Source of the DNA: VRUE01 sp963816785
Lineage (GTDB): Bacteria > Actinomycetota > Thermoleophilia > Solirubrobacterales > 70-9
Assembly (NCBI GenBank): GCA_963816785.1
Contig: CAWFLL010000004.1
Location: 310,001 to 374,000 of the forward strand
DNA: 64,000 bases
Direction: 5' to 3'
The translations under genes were made by a program, and so were the position numbers. Below the pieces are notes generated by a model, which made no database searches, was not told where the DNA came from, and worked only from the letters and a program-made list of their open reading frames with translations. This document shows positions 50,945 through 59,830 of the stretch, piece by piece (position 1 is the stretch's first letter; the number at the start of each line of letters is the position of its first letter).

Positions 50945-52089
50945 CAGGCCGGGCTCCCGCCGCCCCATGGCAGCTTGCAGTAGGCGGCCGCGGCGCCCGC
51001 GGAGGCCAGCAGCGACGGGTCGCCGACGCGGAAGAAGCCGGTCCAGCCGAGCTCGGCGAACTCGCTGACGTGGGCGTGAAACATGTAGTCGCCGTCGAAC
51101 GGGAACTTCAGCTCCAGCACGCCCCGCTGCCCCTGGCCCTGGATCACGGTGTCGGTGAACTCGGTCGGCTCCAGCGAGGTCCCGGTCGGGTAGTACTGGA
51201 AGAAGTTGGCGTGGACGTGGAAGGAGTTGACCGGGTCGAACTCGAGGAGGTTCACGAGGTAGATCCGAACCAGCTCGTCGCGCCTGACCCGGATCGGGTC
51301 GTTGACGTAGTGGAAGCCGACCGTGTTGACCGCGTAGACCTCGTTCGAGCGGTCGAAGTTGGTGTCGAAGCCGTTCATCACCATCACCATCTCGTCGGCG
51401 TCGGGCCGGCCCCGCTTCGGGTCGATGATGAAGGCGCCGTAGAGCCCGCGCGAGATGTGGGACGCCAGCGGCGCCACGTGGCAGTGGTAGAGGTGGAGTC
51501 CGAACGGCTCGGCGTGGAACTCGTAGGTGAACCCTTCGCCCGGCTCGATCTGGCCGCCCCCCTGCTGCTCGCCGATCCCCGGCATGCCGTCCATCTGCGC
51601 CGGGTGGAAGCCGTGGAAATGCATCGTGTGGGGGTGTTCGGAGCCGTTGACGAAGCGGACCCGAAGCAGCTCCCCCTCGCGGGCGCGCAGGGTGGGGCCG
51701 GGGACGCGGCCGTTGTAGGTCCAGGCCTCGTACTTCACCCCCGGCGCGACTTCGATTTCCCGGTCCTGGGCGACGATCTCCCATTCGCGCACGACCCGGC
51801 CGCCGGCCAGGCGCCTGGTCTTGCCGTAATCGAAGTCGCGCAGGAGCTCGCTCGGGTCGAAGCCGTTTGCCCGGTGGTCGACGCTGCGCCCGGGGGCGAA
51901 GGTGGCATGGGCGAAGGCGTCGTGGCTGCCGGTGTGCCCCGCCGCGGCCGGGTGGTGCCCGTTCGACTCTGCCCGCGCCGGCTCGCCGCCGATCCCCCCG
52001 CGGGTGACGAGGCTGTGGAGACCGGCGGCGGCGGGAACCGTGGCGGCCGCCCCGAGCAGCTTGCGGCGACTGATGCGGCTGCCGCTCAT
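50944..52089 (-). CDS. Multicopper oxidase (two-domain, Tat-exported)
   Basis: A 381-residue protein starting at ATG 52089 with a Tat signal (SRISRRKLLGAAATVPAAAG). Copper ligands are visible in MHFHGFHPAQMDGMPG, LYHCHVAPLASHISRGLYG (Cys-His pair with later His), NSFHVHANFFQYYP and YMFHAHVSEFAELGWTGFF. The layout is closer to nitrite-reductase-like or two-domain oxidases than to three-domain laccases. Possible reactions include oxidation of Mn(II), Fe(II) or Cu(I). It heads a four-gene operon with ZIP, MntR and Nramp, which makes a metal substrate more likely than a phenolic one. Confidence 0.87.
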   Translation of the reverse strand: MSGSRISRRKLLGAAATVPAAAGLHSLVTRGGIGGEPARAESNGHHPAAAGHTGSHDAFAHATFAPGRSVDHRANGFDPSELLRDFDYGKTRRLAGGRVVREWEIVAQDREIEVAPGVKYEAWTYNGRVPGPTLRAREGELLRVRFVNGSEHPHTMHFHGFHPAQMDGMPGIGEQQGGGQIEPGEGFTYEFHAEPFGLHLYHCHVAPLASHISRGLYGAFIIDPKRGRPDADEMVMVMNGFDTNFDRSNEVYAVNTVGFHYVNDPIRVRRDELVRIYLVNLLEFDPVNSFHVHANFFQYYPTGTSLEPTEFTDTVIQGQGQRGVLELKFPFDGDYMFHAHVSEFAELGWTGFFRVGDPSLLASAGAAAAYCKLPWGGGSPA

Positions 52090-52107
52090 GGCCTGGGCAG
52101 GTCGAGG

Positions 52108-52144
52108 TTTTGATTCATCAAAATCAAATTTAGACCAGTCTAAA
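52108..52144. promoter_or_regulatory. Two tandem 16-bp palindromes upstream of the metal operon (probable DtxR/MntR operators)
   Basis: TTTTGAT-TC-ATCAAAA (52108-52123) and TTTAGAC-CA-GTCTAAA (52129-52144) are both perfect 7-2-7 inverted repeats, AT-rich against a high-GC background, 5 bases apart. The second resembles known MntR-type boxes (TTTAG...CTAAA). They begin 18 bases upstream of the multicopper oxidase ATG and lie 36 bases before the divergent YgfZ gene, so metal could control both directions. Confidence 0.72.
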
Positions 52145-52180
52145 CAAGCCCACGGCGGGGCGCTCCTAGAATCGGGGGCG

Positions 52181-53137
52181 ATGGCCGAAGCGACGACACT
52201 CGAGCTCGACGCCCAGTACCGGCAGCTGCGCGAGGAATGCGGGATGCTCGACCGCAGCGGGCGCGGCAAGCTCCTCGTCAGCGGCCCCGACGCCGTCGAG
52301 TACCTCCAGGGACAGCTGACCAACGACCTCGAGGCCCTGGGGGCCGACGAGGGCTGCTACGCGGCGCTGCTCGACCGCAAGGGCCACTTGCAGGCGGACA
52401 TGCGGGTGCTTCACCTCTCGACCGGCGGCATCTGGCTCGACCTCGAGCCGGCCCCGACCCCCGCCGTGGTCAGCCACCTCCGCACCTACAGCATCGGCCG
52501 CGAGGTCGAGATCGAGGACGTCACCGACAGCTGGGCGATCCTCTCCCTGATCGGGCCGCGGGCCGCCGCGCTGAGCGGCTTCGAGGGGCTCGGGCCCGAG
52601 CACGCCCAGCGCTTCCGCGAGTGGGAGGGCGTCGAGGTCCTCGCCGTCGCGACCCAGCTCGGCGTCGACCTGATCGCCCGCGCCGAGCAGGCGGCGACCC
52701 TGCGGGAGCTGATCACGGCCGCCGGCGCGGTCGAGGTGAGCGAGGACGCCGCCGAGATCGTCCGGATCGAGTCGGGGACGCCCCGCTTCGGGGCCGAGAT
52801 GAGCGGCGAGACGATGCCGGCCGAGGCGGGGATCGTCGAGGCCGCGGTCAGCTTCACCAAGGGCTGTTACATCGGCCAGGAGCCGGTCGCGCGCCTCCAC
52901 TACAAGGGCAGGCCGAACCGCCACCTGCGAGGGCTCGAGCTGAGCGGCCCGGCCGCGCCGGGCAGCGAGCTGCTCCTGGGCGAGAAGCCGGTCGGGCGGA
53001 TCGGCAGCTCCTGCGTCTCCCCCGCCCGCGGGCCGATCGCGCTCGCAATCGTCCGCCGCGAGGCCGAGCCGGGGACGGAGCTTGCAGTAGGTGAAGCTGG
53101 CGTTACGGCGCGCGTCGTCGACTTGCCGTTCGGCTAA
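52181..53137 (+). CDS. ygfZ: YgfZ/GcvT-like folate-binding protein
   Basis: A 318-residue protein of the aminomethyltransferase fold used in Fe-S cluster assembly or repair. SGPDAVEYLQGQLTNDLEAL is the typical N-terminal segment, and KGCYIGQEPVARLHYKG the YgfZ signature K-G-C-Y-x-G-Q-E with its conserved Cys. ATG 52181 is chosen since homology starts there. It is divergent from the metal operon with the twin palindromes in between, so iron/manganese status may affect it. Confidence 0.9.
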   Translation: MAEATTLELDAQYRQLREECGMLDRSGRGKLLVSGPDAVEYLQGQLTNDLEALGADEGCYAALLDRKGHLQADMRVLHLSTGGIWLDLEPAPTPAVVSHLRTYSIGREVEIEDVTDSWAILSLIGPRAAALSGFEGLGPEHAQRFREWEGVEVLAVATQLGVDLIARAEQAATLRELITAAGAVEVSEDAAEIVRIESGTPRFGAEMSGETMPAEAGIVEAAVSFTKGCYIGQEPVARLHYKGRPNRHLRGLELSGPAAPGSELLLGEKPVGRIGSSCVSPARGPIALAIVRREAEPGTELAVGEAGVTARVVDLPFG

Positions 53138-53148
53138 ATTCCGCCGCG

Positions 53149-53640
53149 ATGGGTCGTTGGAGAGGCAGAGGGACGCTCGGGTGCGCCCTGCTCGCAGCCG
53201 TCGCGCTGGGCGCGGCCGGCTGCGGCGTCGAGGAGCACGCGAACGAGCCGCGCCCGGGGCCACCCTCGCGGGTCAGCGTGGTCGTGACCGAGGACAGCGT
53301 CTCGGTGCAGCCGACGAGGATCGCGGTCGGCCCCGAACCCGCCAGCCAGATCCCGCAGAACCGTGAGGTCGGCCAGCCCCGGGTGCGCTCCAAAGCGCCC
53401 CTCGACCTCGCCCTCGTCGCTGCCAACCTGACCGACACCAGCTCCAAGCTGGTGGTTCGCGGCAGGGGAACCGAGGTGACATCGGGCCCGCTCGTGGCCA
53501 ACGGCAACGCCTCCCTCCAGACCGCGCTCCCGGCCGGCCTCTACACGATCAGCGCCGCCGGCCTCCCCGGCGCCGAGCCCGCCCATCTCCTGGTCGGCAC
53601 CTACCGGACCTCGTCCGAGAACGACCTGCTGCTGCCCTAG
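53149..53640 (+). CDS. Small secreted lipoprotein
   Basis: A 163-residue protein with a lipoprotein signal (CALLAAVALGAAGCGVEE; lipobox GAAGC). The mature part is beta-rich: SRVSVVVTEDSVSVQPTRIA, APLDLALVAANLTDTSSKLV, ASLQTALPAGLYTISAAGLP, an Ig- or cupredoxin-like pattern without visible copper ligands. The start is 11 bases after the YgfZ stop. Function unknown. Confidence 0.75.
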   Translation: MGRWRGRGTLGCALLAAVALGAAGCGVEEHANEPRPGPPSRVSVVVTEDSVSVQPTRIAVGPEPASQIPQNREVGQPRVRSKAPLDLALVAANLTDTSSKLVVRGRGTEVTSGPLVANGNASLQTALPAGLYTISAAGLPGAEPAHLLVGTYRTSSENDLLLP

Positions 53641-53747
53641 CGGCCCCGCGCCAAGGGCCAGAGGTGCATTGACCACGCTATGCGGGGCGAATGCACGTTT
53701 CGTCCCATTTTGTTCGTGGCGTCTGACGCGCTCGCCATCATGGGCCG

Positions 53748-54923
53748 GTGACTCTCGTACTCGCAATCGCCGTCGTCCTGCTTGCCGCCGGACTCGCCTA
53801 CGCGCTTCTTGCACGACGGGGCAAAGCTCAGCAGGCTCCCGACCTCCGACCGGCGATCCAGGAGGCGACCTCGCAGGTCATGGCTGACCTGCTGCGCATG
53901 AACGAGGAGTCGCGCAAGCTCGACGCGAAGACCGCTGAGGCCGCCCTGGACAAGCGCCAGGCGGAGATCAAGGCCCTGGCGGAGAGGATCGCCAAGGGCC
54001 AGGAGAAGATCGAGGCCGAGGTTCGCCAGCGCGGCGAAGTCGATCTCCAAACCCAGACGATGATCGAGCAGCTCGGCCAGACCGTGGGCAACCTGAACTC
54101 CGAGACCGCGGGATTGAAGAAGGCGCTGCGCCAGCCCCAGACCCGCGGCCAGTGGGGCGAGCTGCAGCTGCGCCGCTGCGTCGAGATCGCGGGCATGACC
54201 GAGCACGTCGATTTCGAGCTGCAGGAGACCCTTCGCACCGAAGACGGTCGGCTGCGTCCGGATGCGCGCTTCCTGCTGCCCGAGGGACGCAGCTTCGTCG
54301 CCGATTCGAAGGTGCCGCTCGAGGCCTTCCTCGACGCCCAGGAGGCGGAGGTCGAGTCGGAGCGGAAGACCCACCTCGAGCGCCACGCGCGGCAGGCTCG
54401 CGAGCATGTGCGAGCGCTCAGCTCGAAGGACTATCAGGGTCAGTTCAAGGCTGGAGAGATGCCGGACCTGGTGATCTGCTTCATCCCCAACGAGCCCGCT
54501 CTGCACGCCGCCTTCGGCGCCGATCCCGAGCTTTTCGACTACGCGCTGGGGCGCAACGTCCTGCTCGTCAGCCCGACCTCGCTGATCGGCCTCCTGCGCA
54601 CGATGGAGCTGGGCTGGCGACAGGAGCGGATGGTCGCCGAGGCCGCGGAGATCGCCGAGGCCGCCGGCACGCTTCACTCGCGCTTCTCCAAGTTCCTCAG
54701 CGACTTCGACCGGGTTGGCAAGGGGCTCACCTCCGCCGCCAGCGCCTACGACACTGCGATCGGCTCGATGGAGCGCAGGCTGCTTCCGCAGTTGCGAAAG
54801 GTCGAGGGCCTGGGCATCGCCTCCGGAAAGGAGATCGAGCCCCCCGAGCCGGCCGAGATCACGGTCCGGGCGATTTCCGCCCCGGAGCTGCGCGAGGCGC
54901 CCGACGAGGCAGACGCCGCCTAG
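53748..54923 (+). CDS. rmuC: DNA recombination protein RmuC
   Basis: A 391-residue protein: N-terminal membrane helix (TLVLAIAVVLLAAGLAYALL), a long coiled coil (residues about 45-130, with KLDAKTAEAALDKRQAEIK), then the RmuC nuclease-like core with RGQWGELQLRRCVEIAGM, FLLPEGRSFVADSKVPLEAF and LLVSPTSLIGLLRTMELGWR. RmuC limits sequence inversions at short repeats in E. coli. GTG 53748 is the start. The spacer to ccr is 70 bases. Confidence 0.93.
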   Translation: MTLVLAIAVVLLAAGLAYALLARRGKAQQAPDLRPAIQEATSQVMADLLRMNEESRKLDAKTAEAALDKRQAEIKALAERIAKGQEKIEAEVRQRGEVDLQTQTMIEQLGQTVGNLNSETAGLKKALRQPQTRGQWGELQLRRCVEIAGMTEHVDFELQETLRTEDGRLRPDARFLLPEGRSFVADSKVPLEAFLDAQEAEVESERKTHLERHARQAREHVRALSSKDYQGQFKAGEMPDLVICFIPNEPALHAAFGADPELFDYALGRNVLLVSPTSLIGLLRTMELGWRQERMVAEAAEIAEAAGTLHSRFSKFLSDFDRVGKGLTSAASAYDTAIGSMERRLLPQLRKVEGLGIASGKEIEPPEPAEITVRAISAPELREAPDEADAA

Positions 54924-54993
54924 GTCCCGGGTCGTCGAGCTCTCATCTAGGATTGCCGCCGGCCCGCAATTCAACCCTTGGAGGAGCCCGGTT

Positions 54994-56256
54994 TTGGCCG
55001 TCGACACCAGCGCAGTCGCAAAGTTGGACGTGGAGCCAGGCACGCTGCCCGAGACGATGGCGGCGTGGGTGATCCGGCAGGAGCGCGAGGGCGAGCCGAC
55101 CGACGCCTTCCAGCTCGAGCAGATCGAGGTCCCGGAGCCGGGCGCGTTCGAGGTGATCGTGCGGGTGATGGCGGCCGGGGTCAACTTCAACAACGTCTGG
55201 GCGGCGCTCGGAAAGCCGGTCTCGGTGTTCGGCTACGGCGACCACCCCGAGTACGGCCACCACATCGGCGGCTCCGACGCCTCCGGAATCGTCTGGAAGG
55301 TCGGGGAGGGCGTGACGCGCTGGAAACCTGGCGACGAGGTAGTGATCCACTGCAACCAGGCCTCCTACGAGGACGTCGAGGTGCACGGGCTCGACCCGCT
55401 CGCCGCGCCGAGCCAGAAGATCTGGGGCTACGAGACGACCTGGGGCTCCTTCGCCCAGTTCACCAAGGTCCAGGCCCAGCAGCTCCTCCCCCGCCCCCAG
55501 AGCCTCTCCTGGGCCGAATCCTCCGCCTACGGGCTCACCTACTTCACCGCCTACCGGATGCTGATCGACAAGTGCCGGCTGCAGGCGGGTCACAACGTCC
55601 TGATCTGGGGCGCCGCCGGCGGGCTCGGCGTCTTCGCGACCCAGCTCTGCAAGGCCTCCGGCGCCAACGCGGTCGGGGTCGTCTCCTCGGCCGAGAAGGG
55701 CGACCTCGTCAAGCAGCTCGGCGCCGTCGATTACATCGACCGCAACGAGTTCGGCGAGATGATGCGAACCGACGAGAACCTCACCGACCCCGCCGCCGAC
55801 AAGGAGCGCTTCAAGGCCTCGCGCGCATTCGCCAAGCGGGTCAAGGAGATCCTCGGCGACGCCCCCGACATCGTCTTCGAGCACGTCGGCCGGGCGACCT
55901 TCCCGACCTCGGTGTTCGTCGTCAAGCCGTTCGGCAAGGTCGTCATCTGCGGCGCGACCTCAGGCTTCCAGCTCGACTTCGACGTCCGCTACCTGTGGAT
56001 GCGCCAGAAGCAGATCATCGGCTCGCATTTCGCCAACGCATACGAGTGCATGCGGGCCAACAAGCTGATCGCCGAGGGCAAGATCCGGCCGGTGCTGTGG
56101 CAGACGATGGGCTTCGAGGGCGTCCCTGAGGCCCACCAGCTTCTGCACGAGAACCGGCACCTCGGCAAGATCTCGATCCTGGTCGGGGCCGAGTCCGAGG
56201 ACGAGGGAAAGAACGAGGACGGCCCGGGCGCGATCCGGGCGGAGGTGGGAGCATGA
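54994..56256 (+). CDS. ccrA: Crotonyl-CoA carboxylase/reductase
   Basis: A 420-residue MDR-type enzyme that reductively carboxylates crotonyl-CoA to ethylmalonyl-CoA with NADPH and CO2. GVNFNNVWAALGKPVSVFGY and HIGGSDASGIVWKVGEGVTR are typical of the family, as are WAESSAYGLTYFTAYRMLID, the cofactor loop LIWGAAGGLGVFATQLCKAS and VFEHVGRATFPTSVFVVKPF. The TTG start has GGAGGAG upstream. The mutase of the same pathway lies 1.5 kb away, which supports an ethylmalonyl-CoA route for C2/C4 units. Confidence 0.92.
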   Translation: MAVDTSAVAKLDVEPGTLPETMAAWVIRQEREGEPTDAFQLEQIEVPEPGAFEVIVRVMAAGVNFNNVWAALGKPVSVFGYGDHPEYGHHIGGSDASGIVWKVGEGVTRWKPGDEVVIHCNQASYEDVEVHGLDPLAAPSQKIWGYETTWGSFAQFTKVQAQQLLPRPQSLSWAESSAYGLTYFTAYRMLIDKCRLQAGHNVLIWGAAGGLGVFATQLCKASGANAVGVVSSAEKGDLVKQLGAVDYIDRNEFGEMMRTDENLTDPAADKERFKASRAFAKRVKEILGDAPDIVFEHVGRATFPTSVFVVKPFGKVVICGATSGFQLDFDVRYLWMRQKQIIGSHFANAYECMRANKLIAEGKIRPVLWQTMGFEGVPEAHQLLHENRHLGKISILVGAESEDEGKNEDGPGAIRAEVGA

Positions 56257-56275
56257 GCACAGAGAGGGGTCGCTG

Positions 56276-56569
56276 ATGGCCGAGGTCTGCACTATCGATT
56301 GGCACATAGCTCCGTTCCGGGCGGATCGCTGGCTCGACCTCTGGGAGCCGGCGGCGGCGAAGATGCCCGCCTACGGCGCCAGGAGCTGGGCGCTGACCCG
56401 CTCGATCGACGACCCGCTGGCGTTCCGGCAGGAGTCCCTCTGGGAGAGCCGCGCCGACTTCGAGCGCTACTGGTACTCGGAGGAGATCGAGGCGGCCCGG
56501 GCGAGCATCATCCACCTGCACGACCTGCCGATCCTCCCCAGCTGGCACACGGTCGTCTACAGCGAGTAA
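56276..56569 (+). CDS. Small alpha/beta-barrel-like protein (ABM-type)
   Basis: A 97-residue cytoplasmic protein: VCTIDWHIAPFRADRWLDLW, ARSWALTRSIDDPLAFRQES and LWESRADFERYWYSEEIEAA. The ferredoxin-like layout and W/Y-rich helix resemble antibiotic-biosynthesis-monooxygenase (ABM) or dimeric alpha-beta barrel proteins. It starts 19 bases after the ccr stop and is probably co-transcribed. Its specific role is unknown. Confidence 0.7.
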   Translation: MAEVCTIDWHIAPFRADRWLDLWEPAAAKMPAYGARSWALTRSIDDPLAFRQESLWESRADFERYWYSEEIEAARASIIHLHDLPILPSWHTVVYSE

Positions 56570-56595
56570 GCATTCCGCCGCCTCCTCTGCTCTCG

Positions 56596-56631
56596 CGGAG
56601 GCCCAAGGAATCAGATATGGATGGGCCTCCG
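56596..56631. terminator. Bidirectional hairpin terminator between convergent genes
   Basis: CGGAGGCCCA (56596-56605) and TGGGCCTCCG (56622-56631) are perfect 10-bp arms with a 16-base loop. It lies between the ABM-like gene and the convergent clpS gene. There is no T-tract, but the stem is very stable. Confidence 0.65.
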
Positions 56632-56669
56632 CTCCCGCGTCCGGGGGCGGCGGCTGAAACCTTGGTCAG

Positions 56670-56960
56670 TCAGCTGCGCTCGAGCGGGGCCATGGTGAGG
56701 CCGGCGGAGTCGAGCTGCTGCCAGTAATGCTCGGCCGTCTCGCGGGGGCCGCTCCAGACGATCGCCTGGCCGGTGTTGTGGATCTGCTCGGCGATCGCGT
56801 GGCCCCGCTCGACCGTCACCTCGGGCAGGACGCTGGCCAGCGTCCGGGCGACGTGGTCGAACGTGTTGTGGTTGTCGTTTCGCACGATCACCCGCCAGTC
56901 GCCGCCCAGGCCCTCACCCGGGCCGGCCTGCCGCGGTCGCTCGATCGTCGTCGTCGACAT
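56670..56960 (-). CDS. clpS: ATP-dependent Clp protease adaptor ClpS
   Basis: A 96-residue adaptor that presents N-degron substrates to the Clp unfoldase. A flexible N-terminal tail is followed by WRVIVRNDNHNTFDHVARTL (the conserved N-D-x-x-x-T-F), then VTVERGHAIAEQIHNTGQAI and a final VWSGPRETAEHYWQQLDSAG. The canonical substrate-pocket motif region ND-HNTF is intact. It starts 21 bases after the stop of the upstream secreted-protein gene. Confidence 0.92.
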   Translation of the reverse strand: MSTTTIERPRQAGPGEGLGGDWRVIVRNDNHNTFDHVARTLASVLPEVTVERGHAIAEQIHNTGQAIVWSGPRETAEHYWQQLDSAGLTMAPLERS

Positions 56961-56981
56961 TGCCGCGCATTATGGCGGGGC

Positions 56982-57689
56982 CTATTCGAACGGGTTCGGG
57001 ACGCGCACGACGACGTCGTCGAAGCTTCCGACCAGGCCCTTCGCGCTCTTGGAGGCGCCGATCGCGATGGCTGCGGCGCGACCCTGGAGATCACCCGATC
57101 CGTCGTCGGTCACGTCGGCGACGAGCTGCCGGCCGACGAAGGCAAGGACGTGGCACAGGCCTTTGTCGGGGCCGCTGGTGACGTTGAAGGCGCGCAGCCG
57201 CAGGTCGTTGGGCTCGTTGACGCCCTTGACGGACTCGACCCCCTTCGCGATTTCGAGGTACCTCGTCCGCCCGTTGGTGAGGGTCTTGCGGAGCTGGGCC
57301 TTGCGCTGCAGCGGGTAGACCGCGAGCTGGTAGTGGGCGCCCTGTTCGCCGGCCCTCAGGTCGACCGCGAGGAACGCCTTCCTGCGAAGGGATTTCGGAG
57401 TGCCGCTGAGGAGCCGCGCCGTCGCCGAGATCTCGAGGTCCCGCCCGATCACCGGCGTCCGGAAGGCGCATTCCTCGGTTCGCTTGCCGAGCGTGATCCG
57501 CAGCGCGTCTTCGGATCCGCCGCGACCGCAGCTCTCGCCGCTCAGCTTCAGGAGCTGGCCGCGCTGGGCGTCGTTGCCCATCGCGTTGCGGTAGATGCCG
57601 ACGGGGGCCGCCACGGCGACGGCGGCGACCGTCAGGGCGAGCACGCCCGCGAACAGGGCCAAAACCGCTGCTTTACGCGAAATTCCCAT
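56982..57689 (-). CDS. Secreted protein of unknown function
   Basis: A 235-residue protein with a clear signal peptide (RKAAVLALFAGVLALTVAAV, cleavage near AVAAP). The mature domain is beta-rich: GIYRNAMGNDAQRGQLLKLS, YQLAVYPLQRKAQLRKTLTN, YLEIAKGVESVKGVNEPNDL, VTDDGSGDLQGRAAAIAIG, FDDVVVRVPNPFE. The last part resembles the end of concanavalin-like domains (a final strand D-D-V-V-V-R-V). Three cysteines are present. I recognise no family name. Confidence 0.7.
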   Translation of the reverse strand: MGISRKAAVLALFAGVLALTVAAVAVAAPVGIYRNAMGNDAQRGQLLKLSGESCGRGGSEDALRITLGKRTEECAFRTPVIGRDLEISATARLLSGTPKSLRRKAFLAVDLRAGEQGAHYQLAVYPLQRKAQLRKTLTNGRTRYLEIAKGVESVKGVNEPNDLRLRAFNVTSGPDKGLCHVLAFVGRQLVADVTDDGSGDLQGRAAAIAIGASKSAKGLVGSFDDVVVRVPNPFE

Positions 57690-57774
57690 CGTCGGAGCCT
57701 AAACACAGGCCCTGGGAAAAGATGCGCGGCGTGACGGATGAACGCAGTATTTCCGCCGCCCGCAAATATCATTG

Positions 57775-59776
57775 ATGACGATGTCCGAGCACCGTCTGCC
57801 AGAGCGCGACCGGCCGTGGGTCATGCGCACCTACGCGGGCCACTCCGATGCCCGGCGCTCGAACGAGCTCTACCGCCGCAACCTCGCCAAGGGACAGACC
57901 GGCCTCTCGGTCGCCTTCGACCTGCCGACGCAGACCGGATATGACCCCGACCACGTCCTCGTCCGCGGCGAGGTCGGAAAGGTCGGCGTCTCGATCGTCC
58001 ACAAGGGCGACATGCACACGCTGCTCGACGGCATCCCTCTCGACGAGATGAACACCTCGATGACAATCAACGCGACCGCCGCCTGGCTCCTCGCCCTCTA
58101 CGTCACGGTCGCCGAGGAGAACGGCGTCGATCGCTCCAAGCTCAAGGGCACGACCCAGAACGACATCATCAAGGAGTACCTCTCGCGCGGCACCTACGCC
58201 TTCCCGCCCGAGCCCTCGATGCGGCTGATCGCCGACATGGTCGCGTTCACCGTCAACGAGGTCCCGAGCTGGAACCCGACCAACGTCTGCAGCTATCACC
58301 TGCAGGAGGCCGGGGCGACGCCGGTCCAGGAGATCGCCTACGCGCTCTCGACCGGGATCGCCGTCCTCGACGAGGTGAAGGCGCGCGGCCAGGTCGCCGA
58401 GGCGGACTTCCCGAAGGTCTTCGGCCGGATCTCCTTCTTCGTCAACGCCGGCATCAGGCTGATCGAGGAGATCGCCAAGCTGCGCGCGATGGGGCGGCTC
58501 TGGAACGACATCGGCCGCGAGCGCTACGGCGTGACCGACGAGAAGATGCTGCGCTTCCGCTACGGCGTCCAGGTCAACAGCCTCGGGCTGACCGAGGCCC
58601 AGCCGGAGAACAACATCCAGCGGATCGTGCTGGAGGCGCTGGCCGTGACCCTCAGCCGCGACGCCCGCGCCCGGGCGATCCAGCTGCCGGCCTGGAATGA
58701 GGCGATGGGTCTGCCCCGCCCCTGGGATCAGCAGTGGAGCCTCCGGATCCAGCAGGTGCTGGCGCACGAGACCGACCTGCTCGAGTACCCCGACATCTTC
58801 GAGGGCTCGAAGGTGATGGACGGGCTGGTCGAGGAGCTGATCGAGGGCGCCCGGGCCGAGATGGCGGTGGTCGAGGAGCACGGCGGCGCGGTCGCCGCGG
58901 TCCCCTACATGAAGGCGCGCCTGGTCGAGTCCAACCGCGAGCGGGTGGCGCGGATCGAGGCCGGCGAGCAGACGGTGATCGGGCAGAACAGCTTCACCGA
59001 GACCGAGGACTCCCCGCTCACCGCCGGCGCCGATGGCGGCATCCTCACCCCCGACCCCGAGGTCGAGCGCGAGCGGGTCGAGGCCCTCGCGGCCTGGAAG
59101 GCCGACCGCGACGAGGAGGCGGTGCGGGCGGCGCTCGAGGAGCTGGCGCGGGTCGCCGCCGCCGAGGAGGAGAACGTGATGCCGGCCACGATCGAGGCGG
59201 CGAAGGCCGGCGCCACCACCGGCGAGTGGGCCGCGGTGCTGCGCGAGACCTTCGGCGCCTACCGCGCCCCGACCGGCGTCGACGGCGCCGCCCCGCCGGC
59301 CGACCGCGACCGGCTGGCCGAGATCCGTCGCCGCGTCGACGAGGTCTCAGCCGAGCTCGGGCACCGGGTCAAGATCCTGGTCGGCAAGCCCGGGCTCGAC
59401 GGGCACTCCAACGGCTCCGAGCAGATCGCGCTCCGCGCCCGCGACTCGGGGATGGAGGTCGATCTACCAGGGGATCCGCCTGACCCCGGAGGAGATCGCC
59501 GAGTCGGCGCTGCAGGAGGACGTCGACGTCGTCGGGCTCTCGATCCTTTCCGGCTCCCATCTGGAGCTGATCCCGGAGGTCGTGCGGAGGCTGCGCGAGG
59601 AGGGCGCCGAGGTCCCGGTCGTCGTCGGCGGCATCATCCCCCCCGCCGATGCCGAGCGCCTGCGAGAGGCCGGCGTCGATGGCGTCTACACCCCGAAGGA
59701 CTTCGACATCAACCGGATCATGGGCGAGATCGTCGAGCTGGTGCACCGGCGCGCCGCTGCTGCCGCCGCCGCCTGA
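57775..59776 (+). CDS. Ethylmalonyl-CoA/methylmalonyl-CoA mutase-type protein (MeaA-like), frameshifted
   Basis: A B12-dependent isomerase of about 665 residues. The catalytic barrel has AFDLPTQTGYDPDHVLVRGE, EMNTSMTINATAAWLLALYV and WNPTNVCSYHLQEAGATPVQ. The C-terminal cobalamin domain has GKPGLDGHSNGSEQIALRAR (D-x-H-x-x-G). Single-chain architecture and sequence feel match the MeaA/Ecm branch, fitting the nearby ccr gene. An extra G near 59462 (GMEV then IYQGIRLTPEEIAES) shifts the frame before the last 100 residues, which are complete in the next frame (IIPPADAERLREAG). ATG 57775 or 57781 is the start. Confidence 0.87.
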
Positions 59777-59793
59777 CCCGTCGGGGCAAATCC

Positions 59794-59830
59794 CATCAAG
59801 TTGACCCCCTATTTCATGGTCAACCTGATG
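59794..59830. repeat. 37-nt hairpin repeat at the 3' end of the DUF559 gene
   Basis: CATCAAGTTGACC (59794-59806) pairs with GGTCAACCTGATG (59818-59830) apart from one G-T-type mismatch. Its length of 37 bases equals the cores of the copies at 40860 and 60794. It contains the last codons and stop (59820-59822) of the leftward DUF559 gene and closes the convergent spacer with the mutase gene. Confidence 0.75.

Noticed and set aside
57690..57774. Possible cobalamin riboswitch upstream of the B12-dependent mutase
   Set aside because: The spacer is under 90 bases and lacks a recognisable B12-box; too short for the element.
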